Positions 10,127 through 21,019 of a stretch of DNA of 64,000 nt are shown in pieces. Numbering within the stretch: position 1 is the first letter of the stretch; the number at the start of each line of letters is the position of its first letter. Source of the stretch: Methylocystis hirsuta (GTDB lineage Bacteria; Pseudomonadota; Alphaproteobacteria; Rhizobiales; Beijerinckiaceae); the NCBI RefSeq assembly GCF_003722355.1, contig NZ_QWDD01000001.1, positions 806,001-870,000 of the forward strand. The letters are read 5' to 3'. A model generated the notes under the pieces. The model ran no database searches, was not told where the DNA came from, and was given only the letters and a program-made list of their open reading frames with translations. Both the position numbers and the translations under genes were made by a program.

Positions 10127-10660
10127 ATGGTGAATGGCGAGCACGCCGCTCTGAACCCCGACGAGAAGGAACTTCTCGCCGGGGCGCTGCTTGGCAGGGG
10201 CCTGCCGCCGGAAGCCGAAGAATTTCTCCATCTCGCCAGTGAAACCTACGCCGACTCTGAAACGGCGGAGCGTTACTTACGCCAGGCCCAGCAATGGGCC
10301 CCGGATCATGCCGCGGTGCTGATCGGCTTCTATCGCTTTTACTTTTACAAAGGCAGATTGAAAGAAGCATTGGAGATCGCCAATCGCTGTCTTGAAAAAG
10401 CTGCGCGCGAAAACAACATGCCGCGGGATTGGCGACGCGCCTCGGCGCAGGACGCGGTTTTCGATCGCTACGACGAAATGCTGCCGCGCTTCTTTCTGTT
10501 TACCTTGAAGGGCTACGCGTATTTGCAGATGCGCCTCGGCGAGCTCGAGGAAAGCCGGGTCGCAATCGCCAAGCTTCTCGAACTCGATCCGACTGACAAG
10601 ATTGGCGCCAAGGTTCTTCTCGGCGTTCTCGATAGAATCGGCCTCGAAGATGACGCGTGA
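10127..10660 (+). CDS. TPR-like nif-cluster protein (copy B)
   Basis: Helical protein of 177 residues with TPR-like repeats (AERYLRQAQQWAPDHAAVL, then KEALEIANRCLEKA, and LGELEESRVAIAKLLELDP near the end). It parallels the protein at 187-666. ATG at 10127 is used; the frame opens further upstream inside the preceding gene. It overlaps the next gene by 11 bases, so translation is probably coupled. No catalytic motif is visible; scaffold or chaperone function is inference. Confidence 0.72.
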   Translation: MVNGEHAALNPDEKELLAGALLGRGLPPEAEEFLHLASETYADSETAERYLRQAQQWAPDHAAVLIGFYRFYFYKGRLKEALEIANRCLEKAARENNMPRDWRRASAQDAVFDRYDEMLPRFFLFTLKGYAYLQMRLGELEESRVAIAKLLELDPTDKIGAKVLLGVLDRIGLEDDA

Positions 10661-11408
10661 GATCGACGAAGCGCGCGACTGGCGCGGTTTGGATATCGAT
10701 TGTGCGAACTGCGCGCATCGAGACCGGCTGGCCGCCGGGCGATGCGAATTGCGTAAAGCCTGCGTACACGACCGATATGCGCGGCGCATCGATCGCTTCT
10801 TCAATTGGAATCCTGAGCTCGCCGACGGCTATCTCTCGCATCCACATTTCGAAGTGCGCGCCATAGCGGCGAAATTCGCCAATCCGTTTCTCTTGCCGCG
10901 CTTATTGTCGGATCCCGATGAAACCGTGCGCTGGGAAGCTGTGCGGCGATTGCCTGCGCGCTATCAATGCGAATTGCGCAACGATCCGCATCGCGAAGTG
11001 CGCATCCGCGTCGCCACTCTGCTCGATGATCCGGACCTTCTGCCGATGATGCAGGATGAGGATTATTACGTGCGGATCGTCATCGCGCGGAAGGTCGCGC
11101 CGGCGCTGCTGGTGATGATGTTCGATGACCAGGAAGTGGAAGTCCGGCGTATTGTCGCGCAACGGATCGACGCCCAGTGGCTCGGGCGAATGTGTCGAGA
11201 TTCGAACGCCGAAGTGCGCCTTGAAGCGGCGCAAAGGCTGACGCCGGAACAATTGTCGGATTTGAGAGATGACGCCGACTGGCGCGTGCGCCATTACGTT
11301 GCGACCAGACTGAACGTGGAAGAAATCGGACATTTGATCAACGACAGCGATCCGCTCGTCGCGGAAGCGGCCCGCGAGCGTCTCGCGGGCGAGGCGTTGA
11401 AGGGATGA
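10650..11408 (+). CDS. LRV-type [4Fe-4S] repeat protein (copy B)
   Basis: A 252-residue paralog of the protein at 3153-3908. The N-terminal Fe-S motif is CANCAHRD...GRCELRKACV followed by HDRYARRIDRFF. Nine or so short helical repeats follow, with cores such as DETVRWEAVRRLP and EVEVRRIVAQRID. The start ATG lies inside the end of the TPR gene. It ends the nifB operon, converging with ygfZ after a 63-base gap. Family knowledge: LRV was found beside nif genes in Azotobacter; its function is not established. Confidence 0.85.
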   Translation: MTREIDEARDWRGLDIDCANCAHRDRLAAGRCELRKACVHDRYARRIDRFFNWNPELADGYLSHPHFEVRAIAAKFANPFLLPRLLSDPDETVRWEAVRRLPARYQCELRNDPHREVRIRVATLLDDPDLLPMMQDEDYYVRIVIARKVAPALLVMMFDDQEVEVRRIVAQRIDAQWLGRMCRDSNAEVRLEAAQRLTPEQLSDLRDDADWRVRHYVATRLNVEEIGHLINDSDPLVAEAARERLAGEALKG

Positions 11409-11471
11409 CGGCCTGGCGACGACGTCGCGCCATTGGCGCCGCCACGTTGCCGCATCAGTTTTAAATCAGTT

Positions 11472-12320
11472 TTAAGCTGGCTTCAATTCGCTGCCCGCCC
11501 CCACGACGAACTCCAAGGACGCGCCGCCGGCAGTCAAGACTGTTCCGGCCGCCATAGCGTCGGCGAGCCTGTCCAGGCGGATCAACGCAAGGCCCCGCTC
11601 GCCACTGTGCGAGCCCGCCACGCCGATTTCGATTTCGCCCGCCATGACTTTTGTCCCCGGCGCGGGAGCTTCTCCTTCCACATGGTAAGGCGTCACCCGC
11701 TTGCGCGCGAGATTGCGATGCTTCGTGCGCGAGACCACTTCCTGGCCGACATAGCATCCCTTGGTGAAATCGACGCCGGCGAGCAGGTCCATGTTCGCTT
11801 CGTGCGGAAATGCGGCGCCATAGGCGAAATCAACCCCGCCTTGCGGAACGCCGGCGGCGATGCGCGCCGCCTCATAATCTTCTCGAGAAACTTCCGCCTC
11901 CGTGCCGCGCGGCGCGATCAGTCGCCAGCCCAGCGTCTCGGAGCGCGGGTCCCGCGCGATCGCCAGCGCGGGAATTTCCGGTCGCGCCTCCGCGAGAACG
12001 GCGAAGGCTGCGAATTCGTCGCTTTTGGAGGTGACGCTCACCGCCGCGCGCAGCTTGTACATACCGAGGCGGCGCAGGAGATCCGGCTCTAAGCTGCTCG
12101 GACAATCGAGCAAATAGCGGCGCGACTGGCCCTCGCCTTCGACGAAGACCAGGAAATCGACCAATATCTTTCCCTGCGGCGCCAGCAGCGCGCTAAAGCG
12201 GGCTTCGCCCGGGGCAAGTTTGGCGATGTCGTTGGTGACGAGATTATGCAAAAAGTTGGTCGCGTCGGCCCCGGCAATTTCGACAACGCCGCGATCCTGC
12301 AGGCTGATGACTGCTGACAT
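11472..12320 (-). CDS. ygfZ: YgfZ/GcvT-like folate-binding Fe-S maintenance protein
   Basis: A 282-residue protein with the YgfZ signature KGCYVGQEVVSRTKHR around residue 190, including the redox-active Cys. YgfZ-family proteins bind folate and help maintain or repair Fe-S clusters of some enzymes. It runs opposite to the flanking nif operons. It may be a general housekeeping gene, though its position between two nif operons fits an Fe-S care role. Confidence 0.9.
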   Translation of the reverse strand: MSAVISLQDRGVVEIAGADATNFLHNLVTNDIAKLAPGEARFSALLAPQGKILVDFLVFVEGEGQSRRYLLDCPSSLEPDLLRRLGMYKLRAAVSVTSKSDEFAAFAVLAEARPEIPALAIARDPRSETLGWRLIAPRGTEAEVSREDYEAARIAAGVPQGGVDFAYGAAFPHEANMDLLAGVDFTKGCYVGQEVVSRTKHRNLARKRVTPYHVEGEAPAPGTKVMAGEIEIGVAGSHSGERGLALIRLDRLADAMAAGTVLTAGGASLEFVVGAGSELKPA

Positions 12321-12628
12321 TGTGTCTTATGCTCCAACCGCGTCTGTAAGCCGCCGCGGTTTGTCGTACGCGCGCGACTCGCCGGACACGCTCTGGATGC
12401 AACAATGTTGCCATAGGGAGCTTTTTGACGATGCCGAACCTTTCACGGCCGAACGGTCTGGAGCGGGAAAGGCGGACGTGCGGCTCCAACCCCGAGCGGG
12501 AAAGCACATCATTTGCACCTCGCCTCAAGGCTCGTCATCGCGCCGGCTCTCTCAAGGAAGCCATTGAGAACGACGCTACGACGACGAAAAGGATCACAAA
12601 AAGCATCGACCGCCGTCGGCAATAACTT

Positions 12629-12644
12629 TGTCGCCCACATCACA
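12629..12644 (+). promoter_or_regulatory. NifA upstream activator site (UAS1 of nifH1)
   Basis: Exact TGT-N10-ACA about 100 bases before the nifH1 -24 element. It is only 20 bases from the second site, start to start, so the two lie nearly two helical turns apart on one face of the DNA. Confidence 0.75.
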
Positions 12645-12648
12645 TCGT

Positions 12649-12664
12649 TGTTAGCTTTTTGACA
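12649..12664 (+). promoter_or_regulatory. NifA upstream activator site (UAS2 of nifH1)
   Basis: Exact TGT-N10-ACA about 80 bases before the nifH1 promoter, next to UAS1. Confidence 0.75.
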
Positions 12665-12742
12665 TCGAACACGCCGTCGACGGCCTTCATCAACTAATTG
12701 TTTTCATAATGTATTCGTTTGGCGATCGCCCTCCGCAAGTGC

Positions 12743-12758
12743 TGGCATGGACATTGCG
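12743..12758 (+). promoter_or_regulatory. sigma54 promoter of nifH1DKENX
   Basis: TGGCATG-GACA-TTGCG, correct spacing and near-perfect consensus. The predicted transcript would have a leader of about 120 bases before nifH. Confidence 0.9.
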
Positions 12759-12867
12759 AAAGAGGGACCGGCTCGAGAATCGAGGGCCGTCGAAGAGAAC
12801 CTCTTACTGGGAGTCCTTCTCTAACTCGGCAGCGAAGCAAGGCGCCGCGAGAGAGCTGCGGCAATGA

Positions 12868-13779
<912 letters not shown>

Positions 13780-13798
13780 CCCGTCAACGCATGAGCGT

Positions 13799-13822
13799 CG
13801 ACCTCCCGCATGCGGGAGGTCG
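13799..13822 (+). other. perfect palindrome between nifH1 and nifD
   Basis: A 24-base perfect inverted repeat with arms CGACCTCCCGCA and TGCGGGAGGTCG and no run of T after it. In RNA it would make a strong hairpin 20 bases after the nifH stop. It may stabilise nifH mRNA or partly stop transcription before nifD. The same element follows nifH2. Confidence 0.75.
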
Positions 13823-13857
13823 AGCTGAAATCCAGAAAGCATTAAAGGAGACATCAA

Positions 13858-15360
13858 ATGAGTGTTTCGCCCACATTGAGCGTCGCGGAGATCAAGGACC
13901 GCAACAAAGCGCTCATCGAAGAAGTTCTGAAGGTTTATCCCGAAAAGACCGCCAAGCGCCGCGCCAAGCACCTCAACGTGCATCAGGAAGGCAAGCCGGA
14001 TTGCGGCGTGAAGTCGAACATCAAGTCGATCCCTGGCGTGATGACCATTCGCGGCTGCGCTTACGCCGGCTCGAAGGGCGTCGTCTGGGGTCCGATCAAG
14101 GACATGATCCACATCAGCCACGGCCCCGTCGGCTGCGGCCAATATTCCTGGGCGGCGCGCCGCAACTATTACATCGGCACGACCGGCATCGACACTTTCG
14201 TCACGATGCAGTTCACCTCCGATTTCCAAGAAAAGGATATCGTCTTCGGCGGCGATAAAAAGCTCGCGAAGATCATGGACGAGATCCAGGAGCTGTTCCC
14301 GCTGAACAACGGCATCACCGTTCAGTCGGAATGCCCGATCGGCCTCATTGGCGACGACATCGAGGCCGTGTCGAAGGCCAAGTCGAAGGAATATGACGGC
14401 AAGACCATCGTCCCGGTGCGTTGCGAGGGCTTCCGCGGCGTTTCTCAGTCGCTCGGCCATCACATCGCCAACGACGCGATCCGCGATTGGGTGTTCGACA
14501 AGATCGCTCCCGACGCCGCGCCGCGTTTCGAGCCGACGCCTTACGACGTCGCCATCATCGGCGACTACAACATCGGCGGCGACGCCTGGTCGTCACGCAT
14601 CCTGCTCGAAGAGATGGGCCTGCGCGTGATCGCGCAATGGTCGGGCGACGGCAGCCTCGCGGAACTTGAAGCGACGCCGAAGGCGAAGCTGAACGTTCTG
14701 CACTGCTACCGTTCGATGAACTACATTTCGCGCCACATGGAAGAAAAATACGGCATTCCGTGGTGCGAATACAACTTCTTCGGCCCGAGCAAGATCGCCG
14801 AGTCGCTGCGCAAGATCGCCAGCTACTTCGACGACAAGATCAAGGAAGGCGCCGAGCAGGTCATCGCCAAATATCAGCCCTTGATGGACGCGGTCATCGC
14901 CAAATACCGTCCGCGTCTGGAAGGCAAGACGGTCATGCTGTTCGTCGGCGGCCTCCGCCCGCGTCACGTGATCGGCGCTTACGAAGACCTCGGCATGGAA
15001 GTCGTCGGCACGGGCTATGAATTCGGCCACAATGACGACTATCAGCGCACCGCCCAGCATTACGTCAAGGACGGAACGCTGATCTACGACGACGTGACCG
15101 GCTACGAATTCGAAAAATTCGTCGAGAAGATCCAGCCCGATCTCGTCGGCTCCGGCATCAAGGAAAAATACGTCTTCCAAAAGATGGGCGTGCCCTTCCG
15201 TCAGATGCACAGCTGGGACTATTCGGGCCCCTACCATGGCTATGACGGTTTCGCGATCTTCGCGCGGGACATGGACATGGCGATCAACTCGCCGGTCTGG
15301 AAAATGACCAAGGCGCCTTGGAAGACTGAGGAACTGCCGCTGCTCCAGGCCGCGGAATAA
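13858..15360 (+). CDS. nifD: NifD, nitrogenase MoFe protein alpha chain
   Basis: Alpha subunit of 500 residues. P-cluster cysteines are in [18 protein letters not shown] and [10 protein letters not shown]. FeMo-co is held by the Cys in [10 protein letters not shown] and the His in [12 protein letters not shown]. These match the Mo-type enzyme. Start ATG follows AAAGGAGA. A 9-bp hairpin follows in the gap to nifK. Confidence 0.99.
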   Translation: MSVSPTLSVAEIKDRNKALIEEVLKVYPEKTAKRRAKHLNVHQEGKPDCGVKSNIKSIPGVMTIRGCAYAGSKGVVWGPIKDMIHISHGPVGCGQYSWAARRNYYIGTTGIDTFVTMQFTSDFQEKDIVFGGDKKLAKIMDEIQELFPLNNGITVQSECPIGLIGDDIEAVSKAKSKEYDGKTIVPVRCEGFRGVSQSLGHHIANDAIRDWVFDKIAPDAAPRFEPTPYDVAIIGDYNIGGDAWSSRILLEEMGLRVIAQWSGDGSLAELEATPKAKLNVLHCYRSMNYISRHMEEKYGIPWCEYNFFGPSKIAESLRKIASYFDDKIKEGAEQVIAKYQPLMDAVIAKYRPRLEGKTVMLFVGGLRPRHVIGAYEDLGMEVVGTGYEFGHNDDYQRTAQHYVKDGTLIYDDVTGYEFEKFVEKIQPDLVGSGIKEKYVFQKMGVPFRQMHSWDYSGPYHGYDGFAIFARDMDMAINSPVWKMTKAPWKTEELPLLQAAE

Positions 15361-15366
15361 ATCAGC

Positions 15367-15395
15367 GCCGGCGCGTCGCGAAGGCGCGCGCCGGC
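15367..15395 (+). other. hairpin between nifD and nifK
   Basis: Inverted repeat with 9-bp arms (GCCGGCGCG at 15367-15375, CGCGCCGGC at 15387-15395). No T-run follows, so it is more likely an mRNA processing or stability element than a terminator. Confidence 0.6.
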
Positions 15396-15426
15396 TCCCC
15401 CAAATGCATGACGCGAGGGTTCGACC

Positions 15427-16986
15427 ATGCCGCAGAGCGCAGAACACGTCCTAGACCATTTCGACCTCTTCAGAGGTCCCGAGTACCAGCAGATGCTGGC
15501 GAATAAGAAGAAGATGTTCGAAAACCCGCGCGATCCGGCCGAAGTGGAACGCGTTCGGGAATGGGCCAAGACCCCCGAATATCGCGAGAAGAACTTCGCT
15601 CGCGAGGCGTTGACGGTCAATCCGGCCAAAGCCTGCCAGCCGCTCGGCGCGGTCTTCGCCGCCGTCGGTTTCGAGCAAACGATTCCCTTCGTTCATGGCT
15701 CGCAGGGCTGCGTCGCCTATTATCGCAGCCATCTGTCGAGACACTTCAAGGAGCCGAGCTCCTGCGTGTCGTCGTCGATGACCGAGGACGCGGCGGTGTT
15801 CGGCGGTCTCAACAACATGATCGACGGCCTCGCCAACACCTACAATATGTACAAGCCGAAGATGATCGCCGTCTCGACCACCTGCATGGCGGAAGTCATC
15901 GGCGACGATCTGAACGCCTTCATCAAGACCTCGAAGGAAAAGGGTTCAGTTCCGGCCGAATACGACGTTCCCTTCGCCCACACTCCCGCCTTTGTCGGCA
16001 GCCACGTCACCGGCTACGACAATGCGTTGAAGGGCATCATCGAGCACTTCTGGGACGGCAAGGCCGGCACGACGGCCAAGCTTGAGCGCTCGGCGAATGA
16101 TAAGATCAACTTCATCGGCGGCTTCGACGGCTACACGGTCGGCAATATGCGCGAAGTCAAGCGCATCTTCGGCTTGATGGGCATCGACTATACAATCCTC
16201 GCCGACAACAGCGAAGTCTTCGACACGCCGACCGACGGCGAGTTCCGCATGTATGACGGCGGCACGACGCTGGAAGAGGCTGCGAGCGCGATCAACGCCA
16301 AGGCGACGATCTCGATGCAGGAATATTGCACCGAGAAGACGCTGCCGCTGATCGCCGCGCATGGGCAGGAAGTCGCCGCCTTCAATCATCCGATCGGCGT
16401 TTCGGCGACCGACAAGTTCCTCATGACCTTGTCGCGCATCACCGGCAAGCCGATCCCCGAAGAGCTGGCGCGCGAGCGTGGTCGTCTCGTTGACGCGGTG
16501 GCCGATTCGAGCGCGCATATTCATGGCAAGAAATTCGCGATCTACGGCGATCCGGATCTGTGTCTCGGCCTCGCCGGGTTCCTGTTGGAGCTTGGCGCCG
16601 AACCGACGCACGTGCTTGCCACGAATGGCAGTAAGGCTTGGGCGGCAAAAGTTCAGGCGCTGTTCGATTCCTCTCCGTTCGGGCAGAATTGCCACGTCTA
16701 TCCGGGCAAGGATCTCTGGCACATGCGCTCGCTGCTGTTCACCGAGCCGGTGGATTTCCTGATCGGCAACACGTACGGGAAATATCTCGAGCGCGACACG
16801 GGCACGCCGCTGATCCGCATCGGCTTCCCGATCTTTGATCGCCACCATCACCACCGCTATCCGGTGTGGGGCTATCAGGGTGGCTTGAACGTTCTGGTGT
16901 GGGTGCTCGATCGCATCTTCGAATCGATCGACGCCACCACGAACGTGCCGGCGAAGAGCGACTATAGCTTCGACATCATCCGTTAA
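15427..16986 (+). CDS. nifK: NifK, nitrogenase MoFe protein beta chain
   Basis: Beta subunit of 519 residues. P-cluster cysteines are visible in [23 protein letters not shown] and [12 protein letters not shown]. The C-terminal region has the [14 protein letters not shown] segment typical of NifK. With NifD it forms the heterotetramer that reduces N2 in the cytoplasm. A hairpin follows its stop. Confidence 0.99.
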   Translation: MPQSAEHVLDHFDLFRGPEYQQMLANKKKMFENPRDPAEVERVREWAKTPEYREKNFAREALTVNPAKACQPLGAVFAAVGFEQTIPFVHGSQGCVAYYRSHLSRHFKEPSSCVSSSMTEDAAVFGGLNNMIDGLANTYNMYKPKMIAVSTTCMAEVIGDDLNAFIKTSKEKGSVPAEYDVPFAHTPAFVGSHVTGYDNALKGIIEHFWDGKAGTTAKLERSANDKINFIGGFDGYTVGNMREVKRIFGLMGIDYTILADNSEVFDTPTDGEFRMYDGGTTLEEAASAINAKATISMQEYCTEKTLPLIAAHGQEVAAFNHPIGVSATDKFLMTLSRITGKPIPEELARERGRLVDAVADSSAHIHGKKFAIYGDPDLCLGLAGFLLELGAEPTHVLATNGSKAWAAKVQALFDSSPFGQNCHVYPGKDLWHMRSLLFTEPVDFLIGNTYGKYLERDTGTPLIRIGFPIFDRHHHHRYPVWGYQGGLNVLVWVLDRIFESIDATTNVPAKSDYSFDIIR

Positions 16987-16992
16987 GACGAC

Positions 16993-17020
16993 GTGGCTCC
17001 CGCCCGAGGGCGGGAGCCAC
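16993..17020 (+). other. hairpin between nifK and nifE
   Basis: Perfect 12-bp stem (16993-17004 and 17009-17020) with a 4-base loop, right after nifK. No clear T-run follows (AACTTGC), so partial termination or RNA stabilisation fits: it would reduce nifEN relative to nifHDK. Confidence 0.7.
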
Positions 17021-17064
17021 AACTTGCTCGCAATAGCGCTGTCGCAACGTGAAGGAGAAGAGGC

Positions 17065-18735
17065 ATGAGTTCGCTTTCGGCCACGATCCAGGACGTTTTC
17101 AACGAGCCGGGCTGCGGCAAGAACGCGAACAAGTCAGAGGCCGAACGTAAGAAGGGGTGCACCAAGCAATTGCAGCCCGGCGGCGCTGCTGGCGGTTGCG
17201 CCTTCGACGGCGCCAAGATCGCCCTTCAACCACTCACCGACGTCGCCCATCTCGTGCATGGCCCCATCGCTTGCGAGGGCAATAGCTGGGACAATCGCGG
17301 CGCGAAGTCCTCCGGCTCCAATCTGTGGCGCACCGGCTTCACCACCGACATCAATGAGACGGACGTCGTCTTCGGGGGCGAGAAGCGGCTGTTCAAATCC
17401 ATCCGCGAGATCATCGAGAAATATGATCCGCCGGCGATCTTCGTCTATCAGACCTGCGTGCCCGCAATGATCGGCGACGATATCGACGCCGTGTGCAAAG
17501 CGGCGCGCGAGAAATTCAACAAGCCGGTCATTCCGATCAACTCGCCGGGCTTCGTCGGGCCGAAAAATCTCGGCAACAAGCTCGCCGGCGAGGCGCTGCT
17601 GCAGCATGTGATCGGCACGGAAGAGCCGGAATATACGACGCCCTACGACCTCAATATCATCGGCGAATACAATCTGTCCGGAGAATTGTGGCAGGTGAAG
17701 CCGCTGCTCGATGAACTCGGCATTCGCATCATGGCCTGTATTTCCGGCGACGGAAAATATAAGGAGGTCGCCTCCTCGCATCGCGCCAAGGCCGCGATGA
17801 TGGTTTGCTCCAAGGCGATGATCAATGTCGCGCGCAAGATGGAGGAGCGCTACGGCATCCCCTTCTTCGAAGGCTCCTTTTACGGCATCGAGGATAGCAG
17901 CGACTCGCTGCGCGAGATCGCGCGCATGCTGATCGAACGCGGCGCGCCCGCTGAATTGATGGATCGAACCGAGGCGCTAATCGCGCGGGAAGAGGCCAAG
18001 GCTTGGGCGGCGATCGCCAAATACAAGCCGCGCTTCGAAGGCAAAAAAGTGCTGCTGATCACCGGCGGCGTCAAATCCTGGTCGGTCGTCGCCGCGCTGC
18101 AAGAGGCGGGTCTCGAGCTTGTTGGTACGTCAGTCAAGAAGTCGACCAAGGAAGACAAGGAGCGCATCAAGGAGTTGATGGGCCAGGACGCCCATATGAT
18201 CGAGGATATGACGCCGCGCGAAATGTACAAGATGCTCAAGGATGCGCGCGCCGACATCATGCTCTCGGGCGGCCGCTCGCAGTTCATCGCGCTGAAGGCC
18301 TCGATGCCCTGGCTCGACATCAACCAGGAGCGGCATCACGCCTATATGGGCTATGTCGGCATGGTGAAACTCGTCGAAGAGATCGACAAGGCGCTTTACA
18401 ATCCGGTTTGGGCGCAGGTGCGTAAGCCCGCGCCCTGGGAAAAATCGGGCGACAATTGGCAAAGCCGCGCGATGGCGCAGGCGGAAGCCGAGGCGGCGGC
18501 GCTCGCCGCCGATCCCGTGAAGGCGGAAGAGGTTCGCCGCGCGAAAAAGATCTGCAATTGCAAAAGCGTCGAGCTCGGCGTGATCGAGGATGCGATCCTC
18601 GCGAACAACCTCTCGACGGTCGAGGGCGTGCGCGACGCGACGAACGCCTCGGGCGGCTGCGGCGCCTGCGCCGTGCGCATTGAGGAAATTCTCGCGCAGA
18701 TGGTCTCGGCCTCTCACGCGATCGCAGCGGAGTAG
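17065..18735 (+). CDS. nifE: NifE with C-terminal BFD-like [2Fe-2S] domain
   Basis: NifE scaffold subunit of 556 residues for FeMo-co maturation. The NifD-like core has cluster cysteines in GGCAFDGA, ACEGNSWDNRG and YQTCVPAMIGDD. After the core (about residue 490) comes an extra segment with KICNCKSVELG, then GGCGACAVRIEEIL, the Cys pattern C-x-C...C-x2-C of BFD-like [2Fe-2S] domains. Such long NifE proteins are known in some alphaproteobacteria. The extra cluster might feed electrons to NifEN (inference). It is followed 4 bases later by nifN. Confidence 0.97.
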   Translation: MSSLSATIQDVFNEPGCGKNANKSEAERKKGCTKQLQPGGAAGGCAFDGAKIALQPLTDVAHLVHGPIACEGNSWDNRGAKSSGSNLWRTGFTTDINETDVVFGGEKRLFKSIREIIEKYDPPAIFVYQTCVPAMIGDDIDAVCKAAREKFNKPVIPINSPGFVGPKNLGNKLAGEALLQHVIGTEEPEYTTPYDLNIIGEYNLSGELWQVKPLLDELGIRIMACISGDGKYKEVASSHRAKAAMMVCSKAMINVARKMEERYGIPFFEGSFYGIEDSSDSLREIARMLIERGAPAELMDRTEALIAREEAKAWAAIAKYKPRFEGKKVLLITGGVKSWSVVAALQEAGLELVGTSVKKSTKEDKERIKELMGQDAHMIEDMTPREMYKMLKDARADIMLSGGRSQFIALKASMPWLDINQERHHAYMGYVGMVKLVEEIDKALYNPVWAQVRKPAPWEKSGDNWQSRAMAQAEAEAAALAADPVKAEEVRRAKKICNCKSVELGVIEDAILANNLSTVEGVRDATNASGGCGACAVRIEEILAQMVSASHAIAAE

Positions 18736-18739
18736 CGCA

Positions 18740-20116
18740 ATGGCGACGGTCACCGTTAGCAAGAAGGCCTGTTCGGTCAATCCGCTCAAGATGAGCCAGC
18801 CGATTGGCGGCGCCTTGGCCTTCATGGGCTTGCGGGGCGCGATGCCGCTCCTGCACGGCTCGCAGGGCTGCACGTCTTTTGGCCTGGTGCTGTTCACGCG
18901 ACATTTCAAAGAAGCCATCCCGATGCAGACGACCGCGATGAGCGAAGTCGCGACGGTCCTCGGCGGCTACGACAACGTCGAGCAAGCGGTGCTCAACATC
19001 TACAACCGCACGAAGCCGGAGATCATCGGCATTTGCTCGACGGGGGTCACCGAGACGAAGGGCGACGACGTCGACGGCTACATCAAAACTATTCGCGAGA
19101 AGAACGCGGCGGTCGCGCATCTGCCGATCGTCTATGTCTCGACGCCCGACTTTAAGGACGCTTTCCAGGACGGCTGGGAAAAGACAGTGACGCGCATCGT
19201 CGAGACGATGGTCGAGGCGCCAAAGAGCGCCGCGCGCCGCGATCCGACCAAGATCAACGTGCTGCCAGGTTGCCATTTGACGCCCGGCGATCTCGATGAA
19301 TTGCGCACGATCATCGAGGATTTCGGCTTGGAGCCGACCTTTCTTCCAGATCTTGCCGGGTCGCTTGACGGCCACATACCGGACGATTTCACCCCGACGA
19401 CGATCGGCGGCGTCGGCGTCGAAGAAATTTCGATGATGGGTCAGGCCGGCTGGACGATCGCGATCGGCGCACAAATGCGGCGCGCCGCCGAAGCCATGGA
19501 AAAGAAGACCGGCGTTCCGTTCCGGATGTTTGAACGGCTGTGCGGGCTTGAGGCCAATGATGCGCTGATGGCGTTCCTGACGGAAATCAGCGGCCGGCCG
19601 GCGCCGATGAAATATCGCCGCCAGCGCGGCCAGCTTGTCGACGCGATGCTGGACGGTCATTTCCACATCGGCGGGCGCAAACTCGCCGTCGGCGCCGAGC
19701 CTGACCTGCTCAACGAGATCGGCGGGCTGCTGACCGAAATAGGCGCGCAACTCCACGTCGCGGTGACGACCACGCAATCGCCGGTGCTCGAACGACTGCC
19801 GACCGAAGAAGTGCTGATCGGCGATCTCGAAGACCTCGAGAATTTGGCGAAGGCCAAGGACTGCGACCTGATGGTCACCCATTCGCACGGAAGGCAAGCG
19901 GCCTCTCGCTTGAAGATACCCTTCTTTCGTATGGGCATTCCGATGTTTGACCGCCTCGGCGGCGGCCATCAATTGATGGTCGGCTATCGTGGCGGGCGTG
20001 ATCTGATCTTTGACATCTGTAATCTGTTGATGGCCGATCACGAAGACAACCACGAACCGACACCCGACAGCTGGCGCGATGGCGTCGGCCCGTCGCACGC
20101 CGCAACCTCGCACTAG
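18740..20116 (+). CDS. nifN: NifN, FeMo-cofactor scaffold subunit
   Basis: NifN of 458 residues, NifK-like partner of NifE. ATG at 18740 starts MATVTVSKK; the frame is open upstream inside nifE but that part is not NifN-like. Visible motifs: CSVNPLKMSQPIGG, LHGSQGCTSFG, and ICSTGVTETKGDD. It works with NifE to convert NifB-co into FeMo-co. It is nearly contiguous with nifE and followed by nifX. Confidence 0.97.
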   Translation: MATVTVSKKACSVNPLKMSQPIGGALAFMGLRGAMPLLHGSQGCTSFGLVLFTRHFKEAIPMQTTAMSEVATVLGGYDNVEQAVLNIYNRTKPEIIGICSTGVTETKGDDVDGYIKTIREKNAAVAHLPIVYVSTPDFKDAFQDGWEKTVTRIVETMVEAPKSAARRDPTKINVLPGCHLTPGDLDELRTIIEDFGLEPTFLPDLAGSLDGHIPDDFTPTTIGGVGVEEISMMGQAGWTIAIGAQMRRAAEAMEKKTGVPFRMFERLCGLEANDALMAFLTEISGRPAPMKYRRQRGQLVDAMLDGHFHIGGRKLAVGAEPDLLNEIGGLLTEIGAQLHVAVTTTQSPVLERLPTEEVLIGDLEDLENLAKAKDCDLMVTHSHGRQAASRLKIPFFRMGIPMFDRLGGGHQLMVGYRGGRDLIFDICNLLMADHEDNHEPTPDSWRDGVGPSHAATSH

Positions 20117-20135
20117 GGGCGAAAACGGAGGCGCT

Positions 20136-20531
20136 ATGAAAGTCGCATTCGCAACCCAGGATTTGAAACGCGTCGACGCGCATTTCGGCTGGGCCAAGAA
20201 CATCGCGATCTACGAGATCGGACCGGAAGGTCACGAATTTGTCGAGGCCATCCAATTCGACGGCGATCTCAAGGAAGACGGCAATGAAGACAAGCTCGCG
20301 CCGAAGATCGACGCGATCAAGGACTGCGCCATTCTTTACATCGCCGCGATCGGCGGGTCTGGCGCGGCGCGAGTCGTCGCCAACAACATTCATCCGATGA
20401 AGGTCAATCAGCCGGAAGCCATCTCAGACCTCCTCGACAAGCTCCAGGAAGTGTTGAGAGGCGTGCCGCCGCCATGGCTGCGCAAAGCATTGACCAAGGG
20501 AAAAGAGCGCGTGCTCGATTTCGAAGAGTGA
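20136..20531 (+). CDS. nifX: NifX, FeMo-co/NifB-co carrier
   Basis: Small protein of 131 residues, start at the ATG after CGGAGG. It begins MKVAFATQDLKRVDAHFG, the dinitrogenase iron-molybdenum cofactor-binding fold start, and resembles the C-terminal part of NifB here. It binds cofactor precursors and passes them between NifB and NifEN. Confidence 0.95.
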   Translation: MKVAFATQDLKRVDAHFGWAKNIAIYEIGPEGHEFVEAIQFDGDLKEDGNEDKLAPKIDAIKDCAILYIAAIGGSGAARVVANNIHPMKVNQPEAISDLLDKLQEVLRGVPPPWLRKALTKGKERVLDFEE

Positions 20532-20540
20532 GGAACTCCC

Positions 20541-21011
20541 ATGTCTGAACCTACCGCCGTGCTCGAGAAAACATCGGTCGCCGAGCTTCCGTTCATGAAG
20601 GAGCTCATCAAGGTCTGGCGCGCCCAGGACACGCATGGGACCTGGGAGACGAAGGGCGACCTCGATCTCTTGGCTCCCTATGTCCTCGACAAAGAGGCGC
20701 GCCGCGCGCTGCCGATCATCGGCGATCCCGACCCAGAGACGATATGGCGCATGGAGCTCTTCTTCAACGCCATCTCGCTCTCCATCGAACGCGCCACGGG
20801 CGTCATGATCTCGCCCATGCTGAAAATGAGTCATGAGGGTTTTGGCCGCATGGTGCTGATCGGCGGACGCTTGATCGTCGTGAACAAGCAGTTGCGTGAC
20901 GTGCATCGCTTCGGATTCGACAGTTTCGAGAAGCTGGCGGCGGAGGGCGACAAATATGTTCAGTCCGGCGTCGAGATGATCGAAAAATTCCCAGACGTCG
21001 CAAAATACTGA
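20541..21011 (+). CDS. NifX-associated protein (DUF269 family)
   Basis: Protein of 156 residues in the position and with features of the NifX-associated DUF269 family: [11 protein letters not shown] near the N-terminus, then [23 protein letters not shown]. Found downstream of nifX in many diazotrophs; precise role unknown, probably in cofactor synthesis. It follows nifX by 9 bases with ribosome site GAGGA. Confidence 0.93.
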   Translation: MSEPTAVLEKTSVAELPFMKELIKVWRAQDTHGTWETKGDLDLLAPYVLDKEARRALPIIGDPDPETIWRMELFFNAISLSIERATGVMISPMLKMSHEGFGRMVLIGGRLIVVNKQLRDVHRFGFDSFEKLAAEGDKYVQSGVEMIEKFPDVAKY

Positions 21012-21019
21012 GGTGAGCG

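Noticed and set aside
12425..12625. 66-residue plus-strand frame upstream of nifH1
   Set aside because: No ribosome site, no domain, overlaps nothing conserved; too weak to call.
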